Positions 1 to 8,228 are shown, numbered from the stretch's first letter. The stretch is 64,000 nt of DNA from Phenylobacterium sp. (GCF_030651185.1 NZ_JAUSCJ010000036.1:1-64000), one strand, 5' to 3'. Program-made: numbers and translations. Notes: generated by a model not told the origin, from the letters alone.

Positions 1-1075
1 CCGCGCTGGGGGCGACTTCGGCGTCCGTCCGGGCCACCGCGGTCAGGGTCGCCGCGCGCCGTGCGGTCAGGCGCGCGATCTCCCGCTCGTGGTCGAGCCG
101 GGCGGCGGCCATGTCGACCACGGCCGCCGTGCGCTCGGCCGGGGCGCGCGCGATTCCCCCCAGATTGGTGTCGTAGCGGCCCAGCGGGATCGATCCCCCG
201 ATGATGACCGCCACATCGTTGGTTTCCCCGAAGTGGCGAAGGCCGGCCCGCCACCTCGGATCCTGCACGGCGCGGGCGCGCTCGACCCCGATCCGGGCCT
301 GGCTCAAATCGCGCTCCGTCGCCAGCAACCGAAGATCGGGCGTGTCGGTGATCGCGCCCGTGAGGCCGACAGACGCGGGCTCCAGCGCCGACGCGGCAAG
401 CTCGAAGACGGGGCCGCCACCCCAATAGGAGGCCAGGAGCGTCCGCGCCTGCTCAGCGGCGACCAGGGCCTGATCCCGGTCGATGCGGGCCTGGGCGGTG
501 GCGGTGCGAGCGCGCTCGCCGGAGAACAGCGGATCGCGCGCCGCGCGCACCCGGCGCTCCACCTCGCCCTCCAGGCGCCGGGCCAGGGCCAGCCGGTCCT
601 CCGCCACTGCGATCGCGGCCTCGGCGGCCAGGGCCTCGACCCAGGCCGTCTGCACCTCGGCCAGCCGGTCCAGGGCGCGAACCGAGGCGCGGCTCCGCGC
701 CACCGCCAGTTCCGCGCGGGCCACATCGACGCGGGCCTCCCGCTTGCCGCCCCGTTCCCAGGTCTGCTCGTAGTAGAGGGTCGCCTCGGATCGGTCAGCC
801 AAGCCGTATTCGCCGGTTCCGGCGACGTTTTCCAGCTCGGCGCCCAGGCTCGGATTGGGCCGAACCCCAGCTTGGCGGACGCCAGCCTCGGCGGCCCGCG
901 TGCGGGCGGCTGCGGCGGGAAGGGAAGGGTCGTAAGCCGCCGCCCGGGTCAGGGCCTCTGCCAGGGTCAGGCTCTCGGCGGCGGCGTCGAAACCGGCCGT
1001 CGCGAACAGGAAGGCGCAGGCCGTCAGCAGGCGGCGGGACGGCGCCCAGGGGCGCACGTCGAAGGGTTTTGGCAT
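1..1075 (-). CDS. TolC-family outer-membrane efflux protein, CzcC/CusC type (C-terminus cut by window edge)
   Basis: Outer-membrane channel of a tripartite RND heavy-metal pump (CzcCBA/CusCBA class). The frame opens with ATG at 1075 and stays open for about 358 codons to the left edge, so the C-terminus is outside. The N-terminus has a basic stretch followed by a hydrophobic segment (LLTACAFLFATAG), a plausible signal peptide. The mature part is Ala/Arg/Glu-rich and helical as in TolC repeats. It contains the CzcC-like pattern VRPNPSLGAELENVAG, then EQTWERGGKREARVDVA. It lies 52 bases downstream of the His-rich ORF at 1128-1517 on the same strand, the usual order in metal-efflux loci; the membrane-fusion and RND genes would be expected beyond the left edge. 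The metal specificity cannot be read from this part. The family call is firm; the exact subfamily is inference. Confidence 0.88.
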   Translation of the reverse strand, partial: MPKPFDVRPWAPSRRLLTACAFLFATAGFDAAAESLTLAEALTRAAAYDPSLPAAAARTRAAEAGVRQAGVRPNPSLGAELENVAGTGEYGLADRSEATLYYEQTWERGGKREARVDVARAELAVARSRASVRALDRLAEVQTAWVEALAAEAAIAVAEDRLALARRLEGEVERRVRAARDPLFSGERARTATAQARIDRDQALVAAEQARTLLASYWGGGPVFELAASALEPASVGLTGAITDTPDLRLLATERDLSQARIGVERARAVQDPRWRAGLRHFGETNDVAVIIGGSIPLGRYDTNLGGIARAPAERTAAVVDMAAARLDHEREIARLTARRAATLTAVARTDAEVAPSA

Positions 1076-1104
1076 GAAGGTCTCACGAAGCAGACGTGGA
1101 TCGG

Positions 1105-1124
1105 CCCACGTCGGGCGACGTGGG
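1105..1124. repeat. Perfect inverted repeat between the His-rich ORF and czcC-like gene
   Basis: CCCACGTCG and CGACGTGGG face each other with a 2-base centre, a 9-bp perfect palindrome. It sits in the 52-base gap between two co-directional minus-strand genes, 30 bases before the czcC-like start. There is no T-tract on either side, so it is either an intercistronic RNA hairpin or a protein operator rather than a clear terminator. Confidence 0.6.
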
Positions 1125-1127
1125 GGC

Positions 1128-1517
1128 TCAGACGCTGGAGGTGAGGTGTTTGGGAGGGCGTTCGGGCCCAGGCAAGCCGCGACTGGCGATCAGATGATCG
1201 GACAGGAAGGCCAGGCGTTCGGTTGAACTCGCGCCGACACTGCGCCCCGGGTTCTCGCCGAGGATGCCCTGCGGGCCGTCGGCGTGGTGATGATGCCCGT
1301 CGCCCAGATCATGAATCCTCTCGGCGTCGCCGTCCTGGTGGTGGTCGTCAAAGGACAGGTCGCTGAAGGCGCCGTGCTCATGGTGCTGGGCCGGCTGGCT
1401 TTGATGCTGCAAACGGTCCAGCACGCTGGCGGCCGACGCGCTCGCATAGACCAGCGACAGCGCGATGCAGCACATCGCGATCACGGTCTTGAACGGCAAG
1501 GGCAGCGGGCGGATCAC
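1128..1517 (-). CDS. Small secreted His-rich protein upstream of the efflux genes
   Basis: Predicted 129-residue exported protein of unknown function. The first about 30 residues form a signal peptide (basic start, then VIAMCCIALSLVYASASA). The mature chain is rich in His and Asp, with clusters QHHEHG, DDHHQDGD and DGHHHHADG, which suggests periplasmic binding of a divalent metal such as Zn, Co, Cd or Ni. The start chosen is GTG at 1517; it gives a complete signal peptide. The gene is immediately upstream of a CzcC-type channel, where similar small His-rich ORFs are common in alphaproteobacteria, so a role as metal buffer or accessory to the pump is likely. No enzymatic motif is visible. The reality of the gene rests on the signal peptide and operon position. 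Confidence 0.75.
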   Translation of the reverse strand: MIRPLPLPFKTVIAMCCIALSLVYASASAASVLDRLQHQSQPAQHHEHGAFSDLSFDDHHQDGDAERIHDLGDGHHHHADGPQGILGENPGRSVGASSTERLAFLSDHLIASRGLPGPERPPKHLTSSV

Positions 1518-1548
1518 ACCACAGCCGTACCGCGCCTGAAGCTGAGTC

Positions 1549-2595
1549 TCAAGGCTGGGTGGGGACCGGCGTCCAGATCACCTGGTCGATCCGCGCCGCG
1601 CCGGTGGCCAGCATCACCAGCCGATCGAACCCCAGGGCCGCGCCGCTGGCCTCCGGCATGACCGCGAGCGCGGCCAGGAAGTCCTCGTCGATGGGGTATC
1701 GCTCTCCATAGACCCGCTGCTTCTCGTCCATCTCGGAACTCAGACGGTCACGTTGCTGGGCAATGTCGGTCAGTTCGCCGAACGCATTGGCCAGCTCCAC
1801 GCCGCAGGCATAGAGCTCGAAACGCTCGGCCACCCTTGGGTTTCCGGGCTTAGGCCGCGCCAGCGCCGCCTCCGCGATCGGGTACTCGGTGAGCAGTGTC
1901 GGCCGGCCCATGCCGAGGTGCGGCTCGATCTTCTCCACCAGAATCCGGGACACGATATCGGACCAGGTGTCGTCGTCGGCCACCCTGACCGGCGCCTGGG
2001 CCGCCAGCGCCGAACGGTCGACTGTTCCATCCGTGGCCACCGACATGAGCAGGTCGACCCCCGCCCACCGCTCGAAGGCCTGCGCCACCGTAACCCGCTC
2101 GGGCTCGGCGAAGGGGTCGCAGGCATGGCCCCGGAACCGCAAGCTCTCGGCGCCCACCGTCTCCGCCGCCAGGGCCAGCAGGCTCTGGCAGTCCGCCATC
2201 AGCGCTTCATAGGGTTCCTCGGCCCGATACCATTCCAGCATCGTGAACTCCGGATGGTGCAGGGGGCCACGCTCGCGGTTGCGCCAAACCTTTGCAAAAT
2301 CAAAGATCTTCGTCTCGCCCGCCGCCAGCAGCTTCTTACAGGCGAACTCCGGCGAGGTGTGCAGATAGAGCTGGGAGCGCCGCCCGTCCGTGGTGATCGC
2401 CTCGGTGGCGAAGGCGTGCAGGTGGGCCTCATTGCCCGGCGAAATCGCCAGGGCCGCGGCCTCGACCTCGGTGAACCCCAGGCCGTCGAACCAGCCCCGG
2501 ATGGCCTTCTGGATGGCGTTGCGCCCCAGCAGGAAGGGCCGGCGGTCCTGGTGGTTTTCGGGCCGCCACCAGGGCGAGGGCAGGGGAGAGGACAA
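1549..2595 (-). CDS. epmA: EF-P lysine ligase (EpmA/GenX/PoxA), class II lysyl-tRNA synthetase paralogue
   Basis: Attaches (R)-beta-lysine to the conserved Lys of elongation factor P. About 348 residues, close to the roughly 325 of E. coli EpmA. It has only the catalytic class II core and no N-terminal OB anticodon-binding domain, which separates it from LysS. Motif 1 region: AIQKAIRGWFDGLGFTEVE. Motif 2: FAKVWRNRERGPLHHPEFTM followed by LEWYRAEE. Motif 3 near the end: ASGAALGFDRLVMLATGA. The N-terminal start is uncertain: the frame is open to 2709, but homology begins near PENHQDRRPFLLGRN. TTG at 2595 or 2601 is the best fit, and no ATG is available there. Its substrate gene efp is divergent about 107 bases away, which strongly supports the function. 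An EpmB-type aminomutase was not found in this window. Confidence 0.92.
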   Translation of the reverse strand: MSSPLPSPWWRPENHQDRRPFLLGRNAIQKAIRGWFDGLGFTEVEAAALAISPGNEAHLHAFATEAITTDGRRSQLYLHTSPEFACKKLLAAGETKIFDFAKVWRNRERGPLHHPEFTMLEWYRAEEPYEALMADCQSLLALAAETVGAESLRFRGHACDPFAEPERVTVAQAFERWAGVDLLMSVATDGTVDRSALAAQAPVRVADDDTWSDIVSRILVEKIEPHLGMGRPTLLTEYPIAEAALARPKPGNPRVAERFELYACGVELANAFGELTDIAQQRDRLSSEMDEKQRVYGERYPIDEDFLAALAVMPEASGAALGFDRLVMLATGAARIDQVIWTPVPTQP

Positions 2596-2702
2596 GCGCA
2601 AGGCTCCAAGACACTGGCGATCCTGGCCCGGATCGCTATAGGAGCGCAGGAACCTAGCACAACGCGCCGGCCCTTGGCCCGCGCGACCAAAGGACGAATG
2701 AC

Positions 2703-3272
2703 TTGCCAAAGGTATCCGCCAGCTCGCTCCGCAAGGGCGCCGTCGTCGATATGGACGGAAAGCTCTACGTGGTGCTCAGCGCCGAGAACATCCACCCCGG
2801 TAAGGGCACACCGGTGACCCAGCTCAACATGCGGCGCATCTCCGACGGGGTGAAGGTGTCGGAACGCTACCGCACCACGGAGTCGGTGGAGAAGGCCTTC
2901 GTCGACGAGCGCGACCACACCTTCCTTTACCAGGACGCCGACGGGTTCCACTTCATGAACCCCGAGAACTACGACCAGCTCACCGCCCCTGAGGACGTGA
3001 TCGGCGACGCCGCCGCCTACCTGCAGGAGAACATGACGGTCCAGCTCTCGACCCACAACGACGTGCCGATCGCCATCTCCCTGCCGCGCCTGGCCACCTT
3101 CGAGATCGTCGACACCGAACCGTCGGTGAAGGGGCAGACTGCTTCGTCGTCCTACAAGCCCGCGGTGCTCTCCAACGGCCTGCGGACCATGGTGCCGCCC
3201 TATATCGCGCCGGGCACCCGCGTGGTGATCCTCACCGAGGACGGCTCCTACGTGGAACGCGCCAAGGACTAG
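2703..3272 (+). CDS. efp: Translation elongation factor P
   Basis: EF-P binds between the P and E sites and rescues ribosomes stalled at polyproline. 189 residues, the normal size, with the KOW-like N-terminal domain followed by two OB domains and the typical C-terminal signature ([11 protein letters not shown], then [18 protein letters not shown]). The modified lysine is visible as Lys34 in [10 protein letters not shown], matching E. coli numbering. The start is TTG at 2703, giving [16 protein letters not shown] at 2691-2694 is a suitable ribosome binding site, and the nearby ATG at 2699 is out of frame. It is divergent from epmA, the enzyme that modifies this lysine, so the modification pathway is encoded together. 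tRNA-Ser follows 11 bases after the stop. Confidence 0.97.
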   Translation: MPKVSASSLRKGAVVDMDGKLYVVLSAENIHPGKGTPVTQLNMRRISDGVKVSERYRTTESVEKAFVDERDHTFLYQDADGFHFMNPENYDQLTAPEDVIGDAAAYLQENMTVQLSTHNDVPIAISLPRLATFEIVDTEPSVKGQTASSSYKPAVLSNGLRTMVPPYIAPGTRVVILTEDGSYVERAKD

Positions 3273-3283
3273 GGGGCTGACCA

Positions 3284-3373
3284 GGACGGGTGGCCGAGTG
3301 GTTTAAGGCAGCGGTCTTGAAAACCGCCGTGGGTGAAAGCCCACCGTGGGTTCGAATCCCACCCCGTCCGCCA
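3284..3373 (+). tRNA. tRNA-Ser(TGA)
   Basis: A 90-base class II tRNA with encoded CCA. The acceptor stem GGACGGG (3284-3290) pairs perfectly with CCCGTCC before G-CCA. The D arm begins GGCCGAGTGG, the anticodon arm reads GCGGTCTTGAAAACCGC with anticodon TGA, a long variable arm follows, and the T arm contains GGTTCGAATCC. The long variable arm and anticodon identify serine. It lies between efp and a convergent response regulator gene. Confidence 0.98.
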
Positions 3374-3375
3374 GG

Positions 3376-3750
3376 TCAGAGCGCCAAGACCTCTTCAATC
3401 GTGTTGCGCAGCTGGCGGTCCGAGAGCGGCTTGAACAGCACGGCCGCCGGGTGGTCGGTGTGGATGCGGGCCATGGTCGCCGGCTCCCGCGATCCGGTGA
3501 CGAAGATCACCTTCGAACCCACGGTCTCGTAGATCGCCAGGGCGGCGTCAACGCCATCCTTCTCGCCGCGCAGGCGCATGTCCATCAGCACGATCCGGGG
3601 CCGGTGAGCCTGCGCCGCGGCGATGGCCTCCTCGGCCGTCGCCGCGATCGCGCAGACCGTCTGGCTCATTTCCTCGACTTGAAAGCGCAGGCCCTCGGCG
3701 ATCAGGAACTCGTCCTCAACGATCAGGATGCAATCGTGAAGATCGTTCAA
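3376..3750 (-). CDS. Single-domain response regulator (CheY-like receiver)
   Basis: 124-residue stand-alone receiver with no output domain. Acidic pocket: Glu12-Asp13 in ILIVEDEFLIAEG. The phosphoacceptor is Asp57 in VLMDMRLRG, the switch residue Thr is in IFVTGSREP, and the conserved Lys is in VLFKPLSD. The ATG overlaps the stop of the histidine kinase gene by 4 bases, so the two are translationally coupled and almost certainly cognate. With no DNA-binding domain, it probably passes phosphate onward or acts by protein contact, as in many HWE/HisKA_2 kinase systems. The downstream partner is not visible. Its 3' end nearly touches the convergent tRNA-Ser gene. Confidence 0.93.
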   Translation of the reverse strand: MNDLHDCILIVEDEFLIAEGLRFQVEEMSQTVCAIAATAEEAIAAAQAHRPRIVLMDMRLRGEKDGVDAALAIYETVGSKVIFVTGSREPATMARIHTDHPAAVLFKPLSDRQLRNTIEEVLAL

Positions 3751-5342
3751 GACGCCACCGGCGACGCCAGGCGAATCTCGCAGCGCGTCCCATTGTTCGC
3801 GGTCACCGACATCACGCCTCCCATCTGCGAAACCAAGCCCTTGATAATGCTGGCCCCTAGGCCCGCCGCGACGCCGTCGCCGAGCGCGTCATCCGCAGCA
3901 TAGCCGACGCCGTTGTCGGCGACGATAAGCGCGATGCGCCCGTCCGCGCCACGCTCGAGAAGGACATCGATGGTCCCCGGTCCGGCCGGGAAGGCGTGCT
4001 TCAACGCATTGGTCACCAGCTCTGTCACCAGCAGGCCAAGGGGGATGGCGAAGTCCAGGCCGACCTCCAGCGGTATCGCCTCGACGTTCAGTGCAATGTC
4101 CTGGTCGGCGCCGCCCTCCACGACATTGGTGGAAAGCTCCTGCAGGAAGGGCGCGACGTCGAAGGTGCTGAGGTTCGCCGATCCCATCAGCTGATGATGC
4201 ACCAGGCCCAGGGCGTAGACCCGGCTGCGCAGACCCAGCAGGGCCGCCTTCGCCGTGGCGTCGGCAAGCTGCCTCGCCTGCATGACCAGCAGGCTGTCGA
4301 CGACCTGCAGATTATTCTTCACGCGGTGATAGACCTCCCGCAGCAACAGGTCGCGCTGGGCCAGGGCCGTGGTCCGCGCCTCGACCATCGCTTCCAGATC
4401 CCGGCGCGTCTCCTCCAGGGCCGCTTGCGCTTTCCGGCGCTCGTCGATGTCTTCCACCACGCCGACTGAGAGCAGGGGCTCATTTGTGTCGGGGTCCCGT
4501 ACGATGGAGCCCGAGAGGCGTCCCCAGACGGGTTGTCCGTCTCGGCGCAGATAGCGCTTCTCGCGGTGATAGGTGCTGACCTCGCCCGACAGCAGGCGTG
4601 CGAAGCCTTCCCTGCCATCGTCCCGGTCGTCGGGCCAGGTGAAGCTCCAGCCGTCCTTGCCGATCAACTCTTCCGGCTCGTAGCCCAGCATCTGGGCGAA
4701 AGCGCGGTTGACGCGGATGTACCGGCCGGTGAGCGGGTCTGTCTGAATCTTCCCCACCGCCGCCGCCTCGAAACTGGCGCGATACTCCGCCTCGTTCCGC
4801 GCCAAGGCCTGCTGCGCCTGGGAGCGTTCGGCCAGAGCCTTTGTCAATTGGGCGTTGGCGCGCTCGAGTTGCTCCGTGCGCTCGGCCACCCGGCGCTCAA
4901 GCTCGAGGTTCGATAGCCGCGCCTCCGCCTCACTGTCACGCAGGCGAAGGTTCAAATGCTCGAGTTGCGCCGCCGAGGGAAGGGCGGCGACGCGTGGGAG
5001 GAGCGGCCATAGGATTGCGGCGGTGGCGACGGAAAGGACAGCGGTGACCAGCTTGATCAACCCCTCCACGCCGTAGGCCGGCACCCAGAGCGTCAGGATC
5101 GCCAGCAGATGGGTGGTCCCGCAGGCCAGGATGAAGGCCACGAACAGGTAGGCCACCCAGCCGTACTGCAGGTCCGGCCGACGCCTGACCAATGCGGCGA
5201 TGGCCAGGGGAATCGAGAAATAGGAGAGGCCGATCACCACATCGGAGCCGGCGTGAAGGGACGCCAGACCCGGCGCCCAGCTCAGGCAAAATCCATGCGG
5301 CGTCAGGCCCGAGGGGTTGAGAAGCCAGTCCCAGATCGACAT
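3747..5342 (-). CDS. Sensor histidine kinase with ethylene-receptor-like membrane domain, PAS and HisKA_2 kinase
   Basis: 531 residues. Residues about 25-115 form three membrane helices that resemble the ethylene-binding domain of plant ETR1: SDVVIGLSYFSIPL, then FILACGTTHLL, then IKLVTAVLSVATA. Asp34, Tyr41, Ile44, Pro45, Ile71, Cys74 and His78 correspond to ETR1 Asp25, Tyr32, Ile35, Pro36, Ile62, Cys65 and His69 at a constant offset of nine. Cys65 and His69 are the Cu(I) ligands in ETR1. A coiled coil follows (about 124-185). Next come a PAS domain (about 184-303) and a HisKA_2/HWE-like kinase with His339 in REVYHRVKNNLQ, an N box (TELVTNALKHAFP) and a G box (VADNGVGY). It overlaps the receiver gene downstream by 4 bases. 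The signal could be ethylene, another small hydrophobic ligand, or copper; the kinase call is firm, the ligand is inference. Confidence 0.94.
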   Translation of the reverse strand: MSIWDWLLNPSGLTPHGFCLSWAPGLASLHAGSDVVIGLSYFSIPLAIAALVRRRPDLQYGWVAYLFVAFILACGTTHLLAILTLWVPAYGVEGLIKLVTAVLSVATAAILWPLLPRVAALPSAAQLEHLNLRLRDSEAEARLSNLELERRVAERTEQLERANAQLTKALAERSQAQQALARNEAEYRASFEAAAVGKIQTDPLTGRYIRVNRAFAQMLGYEPEELIGKDGWSFTWPDDRDDGREGFARLLSGEVSTYHREKRYLRRDGQPVWGRLSGSIVRDPDTNEPLLSVGVVEDIDERRKAQAALEETRRDLEAMVEARTTALAQRDLLLREVYHRVKNNLQVVDSLLVMQARQLADATAKAALLGLRSRVYALGLVHHQLMGSANLSTFDVAPFLQELSTNVVEGGADQDIALNVEAIPLEVGLDFAIPLGLLVTELVTNALKHAFPAGPGTIDVLLERGADGRIALIVADNGVGYAADDALGDGVAAGLGASIIKGLVSQMGGVMSVTANNGTRCEIRLASPVAS

Positions 5343-5445
5343 GCCAGACCTCGCCTAAGATAGCAGGGCCCCCGACTGGCATACCGCCATGCGCGAACTT
5401 CGCCCCCCACTCGCGATGGTATATGCGCGCGGCGGATTCGGCGCA

Positions 5446-5461
5446 GGATTAACGGATTAAC
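5446..5461. repeat. Tandem GGATTAAC direct repeat in a divergent promoter region
   Basis: Two adjacent copies of GGATTAAC lie in the 210-base gap between the divergent kinase and rlpA genes, about 92 bases before the rlpA start. Another TTAAC follows at 5470. TTAACC is the half-site of CtrA, the Caulobacter cell-cycle regulator, but the spacing (4 and 9 bases) does not match the standard TTAA-N7-TTAA site. Function unproven. Confidence 0.4.
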
Positions 5462-5552
5462 CATCCTCCTTAACTGTCGCTCAAAGCCTTACAGGCACTG
5501 TCGATGCCAGAACCACGTGCTGGGGGGTGCGTGGGAAGAAGGATCTGCGGCC

Positions 5553-6545
5553 ATGAACGCCCATCGTCACCGCGCAATGGCGCGCAATCTCGTTCTCGTC
5601 CTGACGGCCGGCGCCGCGCTGGCGGCCTGCGCCACGTCGCAGCCGCGATTGGCCAGCCGGTTGGACACCACGGCGGGCCAGGTCCCGTCGGGGTCCGGGG
5701 GGCGATACAAGGTCGGCGCGCCTTACCAAGTGTCGGGCATCTGGTACGTGCCGCACGAGGATCCGCACTACAACGCCACCGGCACCGCGTCCTGGTACGG
5801 CAACGACTTCCATATGAAGCCCACCGCCAACGGCGAGACCTTCGATATGAACCTGGTGTCTGCGGCGCATCCGACCCTGCCGCTGCCCTCCATCGTTGAG
5901 GTGACCAATCTCGACAACGGCAAGACGCTGCAGGTCCGGGTCAACGACCGCGGCCCCTTCGTCGGCGGGCGGGTGATTGATCTCAGCCACGAGGCGGCGC
6001 GCCAGCTCGGCTATGACCGCAAGGGGTTGGCCAATGTGAGGGTCAAGTACGTCGGCCCCGCTCAGCTGGGAGGCCCCAATACCGGCCTGCGCTACGCCAG
6101 CACAACCGCGCCGGCGCCCGCCTATTCGTCGCCCAACTATGTTCCGCCAGCCTATGCCGCGCCGTTGCCGGCCTATGCGCCGCCGGGGCCCGTCGCCGTG
6201 GCCAGCGCCGGCCTGCCGCCGATCACCGGGGCGGCCATCTCTTCAACTCAGATTGCGCCGGTGTCCTCGGCCACGCCGGTTTACAGCAGCGCGCCCAGGG
6301 CGATCCCGGCCAGCGCCTACCGGATCCAGGCCGGTGCGTTCAGCGATCGAAGCAACGCTCAGCGCGTCGCTGACCAGCTTGCCAGCGCGGGCCAGGCCAC
6401 CATCGAGCCTATGCAACGGGCCGACGGCGTCACCCTCTACAGGGTCGTGCTGCAGAGCGGCGCCGACGAAGGTGAGGCCTGGGGGCTGCGCGACAAGGTG
6501 GCGTCCTACGGTTTTGCCGAGGCTCGCGTGCTGCGGCCCTTCTAG
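5553..6545 (+). CDS. rlpA: RlpA-family septal ring lipoprotein with SPOR domain
   Basis: Predicted outer-membrane lipoprotein acting on septal peptidoglycan; RlpA proteins of other bacteria cleave glycan strands lacking stem peptides. 330 residues from ATG 5553, preceded by AAGAAGGA at 5536-5543. The signal peptide ends in a lipobox (ALAACATS). A double-psi beta-barrel domain follows: TGTASWYGNDFHMKPTANGE, then VNDRGPFVGGRVIDLSHEAA. A Pro/Ala/Tyr-rich linker of about 90 residues leads to a C-terminal SPOR domain (YRIQAGAFSDRSNAQRVADQ), which binds denuded glycan at the division site. The gene starts a plus-strand run that continues with tmk, 37 bases after its stop. Confidence 0.93.
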   Translation: MNAHRHRAMARNLVLVLTAGAALAACATSQPRLASRLDTTAGQVPSGSGGRYKVGAPYQVSGIWYVPHEDPHYNATGTASWYGNDFHMKPTANGETFDMNLVSAAHPTLPLPSIVEVTNLDNGKTLQVRVNDRGPFVGGRVIDLSHEAARQLGYDRKGLANVRVKYVGPAQLGGPNTGLRYASTTAPAPAYSSPNYVPPAYAAPLPAYAPPGPVAVASAGLPPITGAAISSTQIAPVSSATPVYSSAPRAIPASAYRIQAGAFSDRSNAQRVADQLASAGQATIEPMQRADGVTLYRVVLQSGADEGEAWGLRDKVASYGFAEARVLRPF

Positions 6546-6582
6546 GCCTCGACAAACCGCACGAACCGGCCATGTTGCGCCG

Positions 6583-7230
6583 GTGTCGCGCGGCAAGTTC
6601 ATCACCTTCGAAGGCGGAGAGGGCGCTGGGAAATCCACCCAGGTCCGGCGCCTTGTCGCCCGCCTGCAAGCCGCCGGCGTCGAGGTGGTCGCCACGCGCG
6701 AACCTGGCGGCTCGCCCGGCGCCGAGGCCATTCGCGCCCTGGTCCTGACCGGTTCCGCCGACCGCTGGAGCCCGGTCACCGAGACCCTGCTGATGTACGG
6801 CGCCCGCCGTGATCACATCGAGCGCACGATCATCCCGGCGCTCGAGCGCGGCGCGTGGGTGGTCTGTGACCGTTTTTCCGATTCCACCCGGGCCTATCAG
6901 GGCGGAGCCGGCGGGGTAGGGCCAGAACTCATCGCGGCCTTGGAAGACCATGTCCTGGCTGAGGTTCGTCCGGATCTTACCCTGGTCTTCGATCTGCCCG
7001 TAGAGGTGGGCCTGGCCCGGGCCGAGAGCCACGCGGCGGCCTCGGGGCACGCCGAGACCCGCTTTGAGTCCAAGGGCGTCGCCTTCCACGAACGCCTGCG
7101 CGCCGCCTTCCGCGAGATTGCCGCCATTGAGCCCGACCGCTGCGTCCTGGTGGAGGCCGCCGCCGGGATCGAGGACGTCGAGGCCGCTGTTTGGGCGGCC
7201 GTTTCAAGCCGGCTGCAGGGCCATGGTTGA
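6583..7230 (+). CDS. tmk: Thymidylate kinase
   Basis: Phosphorylates dTMP to dTDP with ATP in the cytoplasm. 215 residues, the family norm. The P-loop is GGEGAGKST near the N-terminus, followed by the DRx-type motif CDRFSDSTRAYQGGAGG, and an Arg-containing substrate motif TREPGGSPGAEAIR. The start chosen is GTG at 6583, giving VSRGKFITFEGGEG; the open frame extends further upstream but has no family similarity there. The last 8 bases overlap the start of holB, so the two are coupled, a common arrangement in proteobacteria. Confidence 0.97.
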   Translation: MSRGKFITFEGGEGAGKSTQVRRLVARLQAAGVEVVATREPGGSPGAEAIRALVLTGSADRWSPVTETLLMYGARRDHIERTIIPALERGAWVVCDRFSDSTRAYQGGAGGVGPELIAALEDHVLAEVRPDLTLVFDLPVEVGLARAESHAAASGHAETRFESKGVAFHERLRAAFREIAAIEPDRCVLVEAAAGIEDVEAAVWAAVSSRLQGHG

Positions 7231-8221
7231 GGCCATTCCCCATCCGCGCGACGTCTTTCGCCTGCAGGGCCATGAGGCCGCCGAGGAATCGTTCGAGGCT
7301 AGCCGCGCGCGTGGCCGCCTGCACCATGCCTGGCTGCTGACTGGGCCGGAGGGGGTCGGCAAGGCCACCTTCGCCTATCGCGCCGCCCGACGGCTGCTGG
7401 GGGCCCCTTCGGCTCCCGAATACGGCCCCCTGGGCGCCGATCCCGGCCATCCGGTCAGCCGCCAGATGATGGCCCGCTCACATCCCGACATCCTGGTGCT
7501 GGAGCGGGTCGGCGAGGACGGCAAGCCCCGCAAGGTCATCCCGGTGGACGAGGCCCGCAAGCTTTCGGAGTTCTTTTCCAAGTCGCCCGCCAGTGCGCCG
7601 CATCGGGTGGCGATCATCGACGCCGCCGACGACCTCAACGCCAACAGCGCCAACGCCGTGCTGAAGACCCTTGAGGAGCCGCCGCCCAGCGGCGTGTTGC
7701 TGCTGGTCTCACATTCGCCGGGCCGCCTGCTGCCCACCATTCGCTCCCGCTGCCGTCGCCTGACCTTCCACGGTCTGCCGGAAGCCGAGACCGCCACCTT
7801 CGTCCAGACCCACGCCGGCGCCAACGCCGAGGACGCCATCCGACTGGCCCGCATGTCTGGGGGGGCGCCGGGCCGGGCCTGGGCTCTTGGCAACGCCGGC
7901 GCGGTGGCCATCGACGATGCGGCCAAGGAGTTGCTGCGCGACCTGCCGCAGCTTGATGAGGCCGCGGCCCTGTCCTTGGCCGACAAGTTCCGGGGCGGTG
8001 AGGGCGCGGTCCATTTCAACCTGCTGTTCGAGCGGCTGGCCGAGCGCGTCCATGCCCGCGTCCTGGCCCAGGCGAATGACGGCTTTACCGGTCTTGATCG
8101 CTGGGCCTCCGCGTGGGAGACGCTGCAGCGCCTGCCGCGCGAGGTTGAAGCCGTGAACCTCGACCGCGCCGACGCCCTGTTCACGGCGCTTTCCGAACTG
8201 CGTGACGCCGCGCGCGCTTGA
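7223..8221 (+). CDS. holB: DNA polymerase III delta-prime subunit
   Basis: Clamp-loader AAA+ subunit of the replicative polymerase. 332 residues. The P-loop region reads LLTGPEGVGKATFAYRAARR, followed by the DnaX/HolB-type sensor region (VAIIDAADDLNANSANAVLK, then TLEEPP) and SRC-like LPTIRSRCRRL. The usual zinc-binding cysteines of DnaX are absent, as is common for delta-prime in alphaproteobacteria. The ATG at 7223 lies inside the end of tmk; the stop is followed 7 bases later by the TatD gene. Confidence 0.95.
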   Translation: MVEAIPHPRDVFRLQGHEAAEESFEASRARGRLHHAWLLTGPEGVGKATFAYRAARRLLGAPSAPEYGPLGADPGHPVSRQMMARSHPDILVLERVGEDGKPRKVIPVDEARKLSEFFSKSPASAPHRVAIIDAADDLNANSANAVLKTLEEPPPSGVLLLVSHSPGRLLPTIRSRCRRLTFHGLPEAETATFVQTHAGANAEDAIRLARMSGGAPGRAWALGNAGAVAIDDAAKELLRDLPQLDEAAALSLADKFRGGEGAVHFNLLFERLAERVHARVLAQANDGFTGLDRWASAWETLQRLPREVEAVNLDRADALFTALSELRDAARA

Positions 8222-8228
8222 GCCCGTC

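Noticed and set aside
89..1144. Long open frame on the plus strand (351 codons)
   Set aside because: It is antisense to the TolC-family gene; the sequence is Gly/Arg-rich with no family features, typical of GC-rich shadow frames.
5449..5473. Full CtrA site upstream of rlpA
   Set aside because: TTAA spacings are 4 and 9 bases, not the 7 of the full site; kept only as a low-interest repeat.
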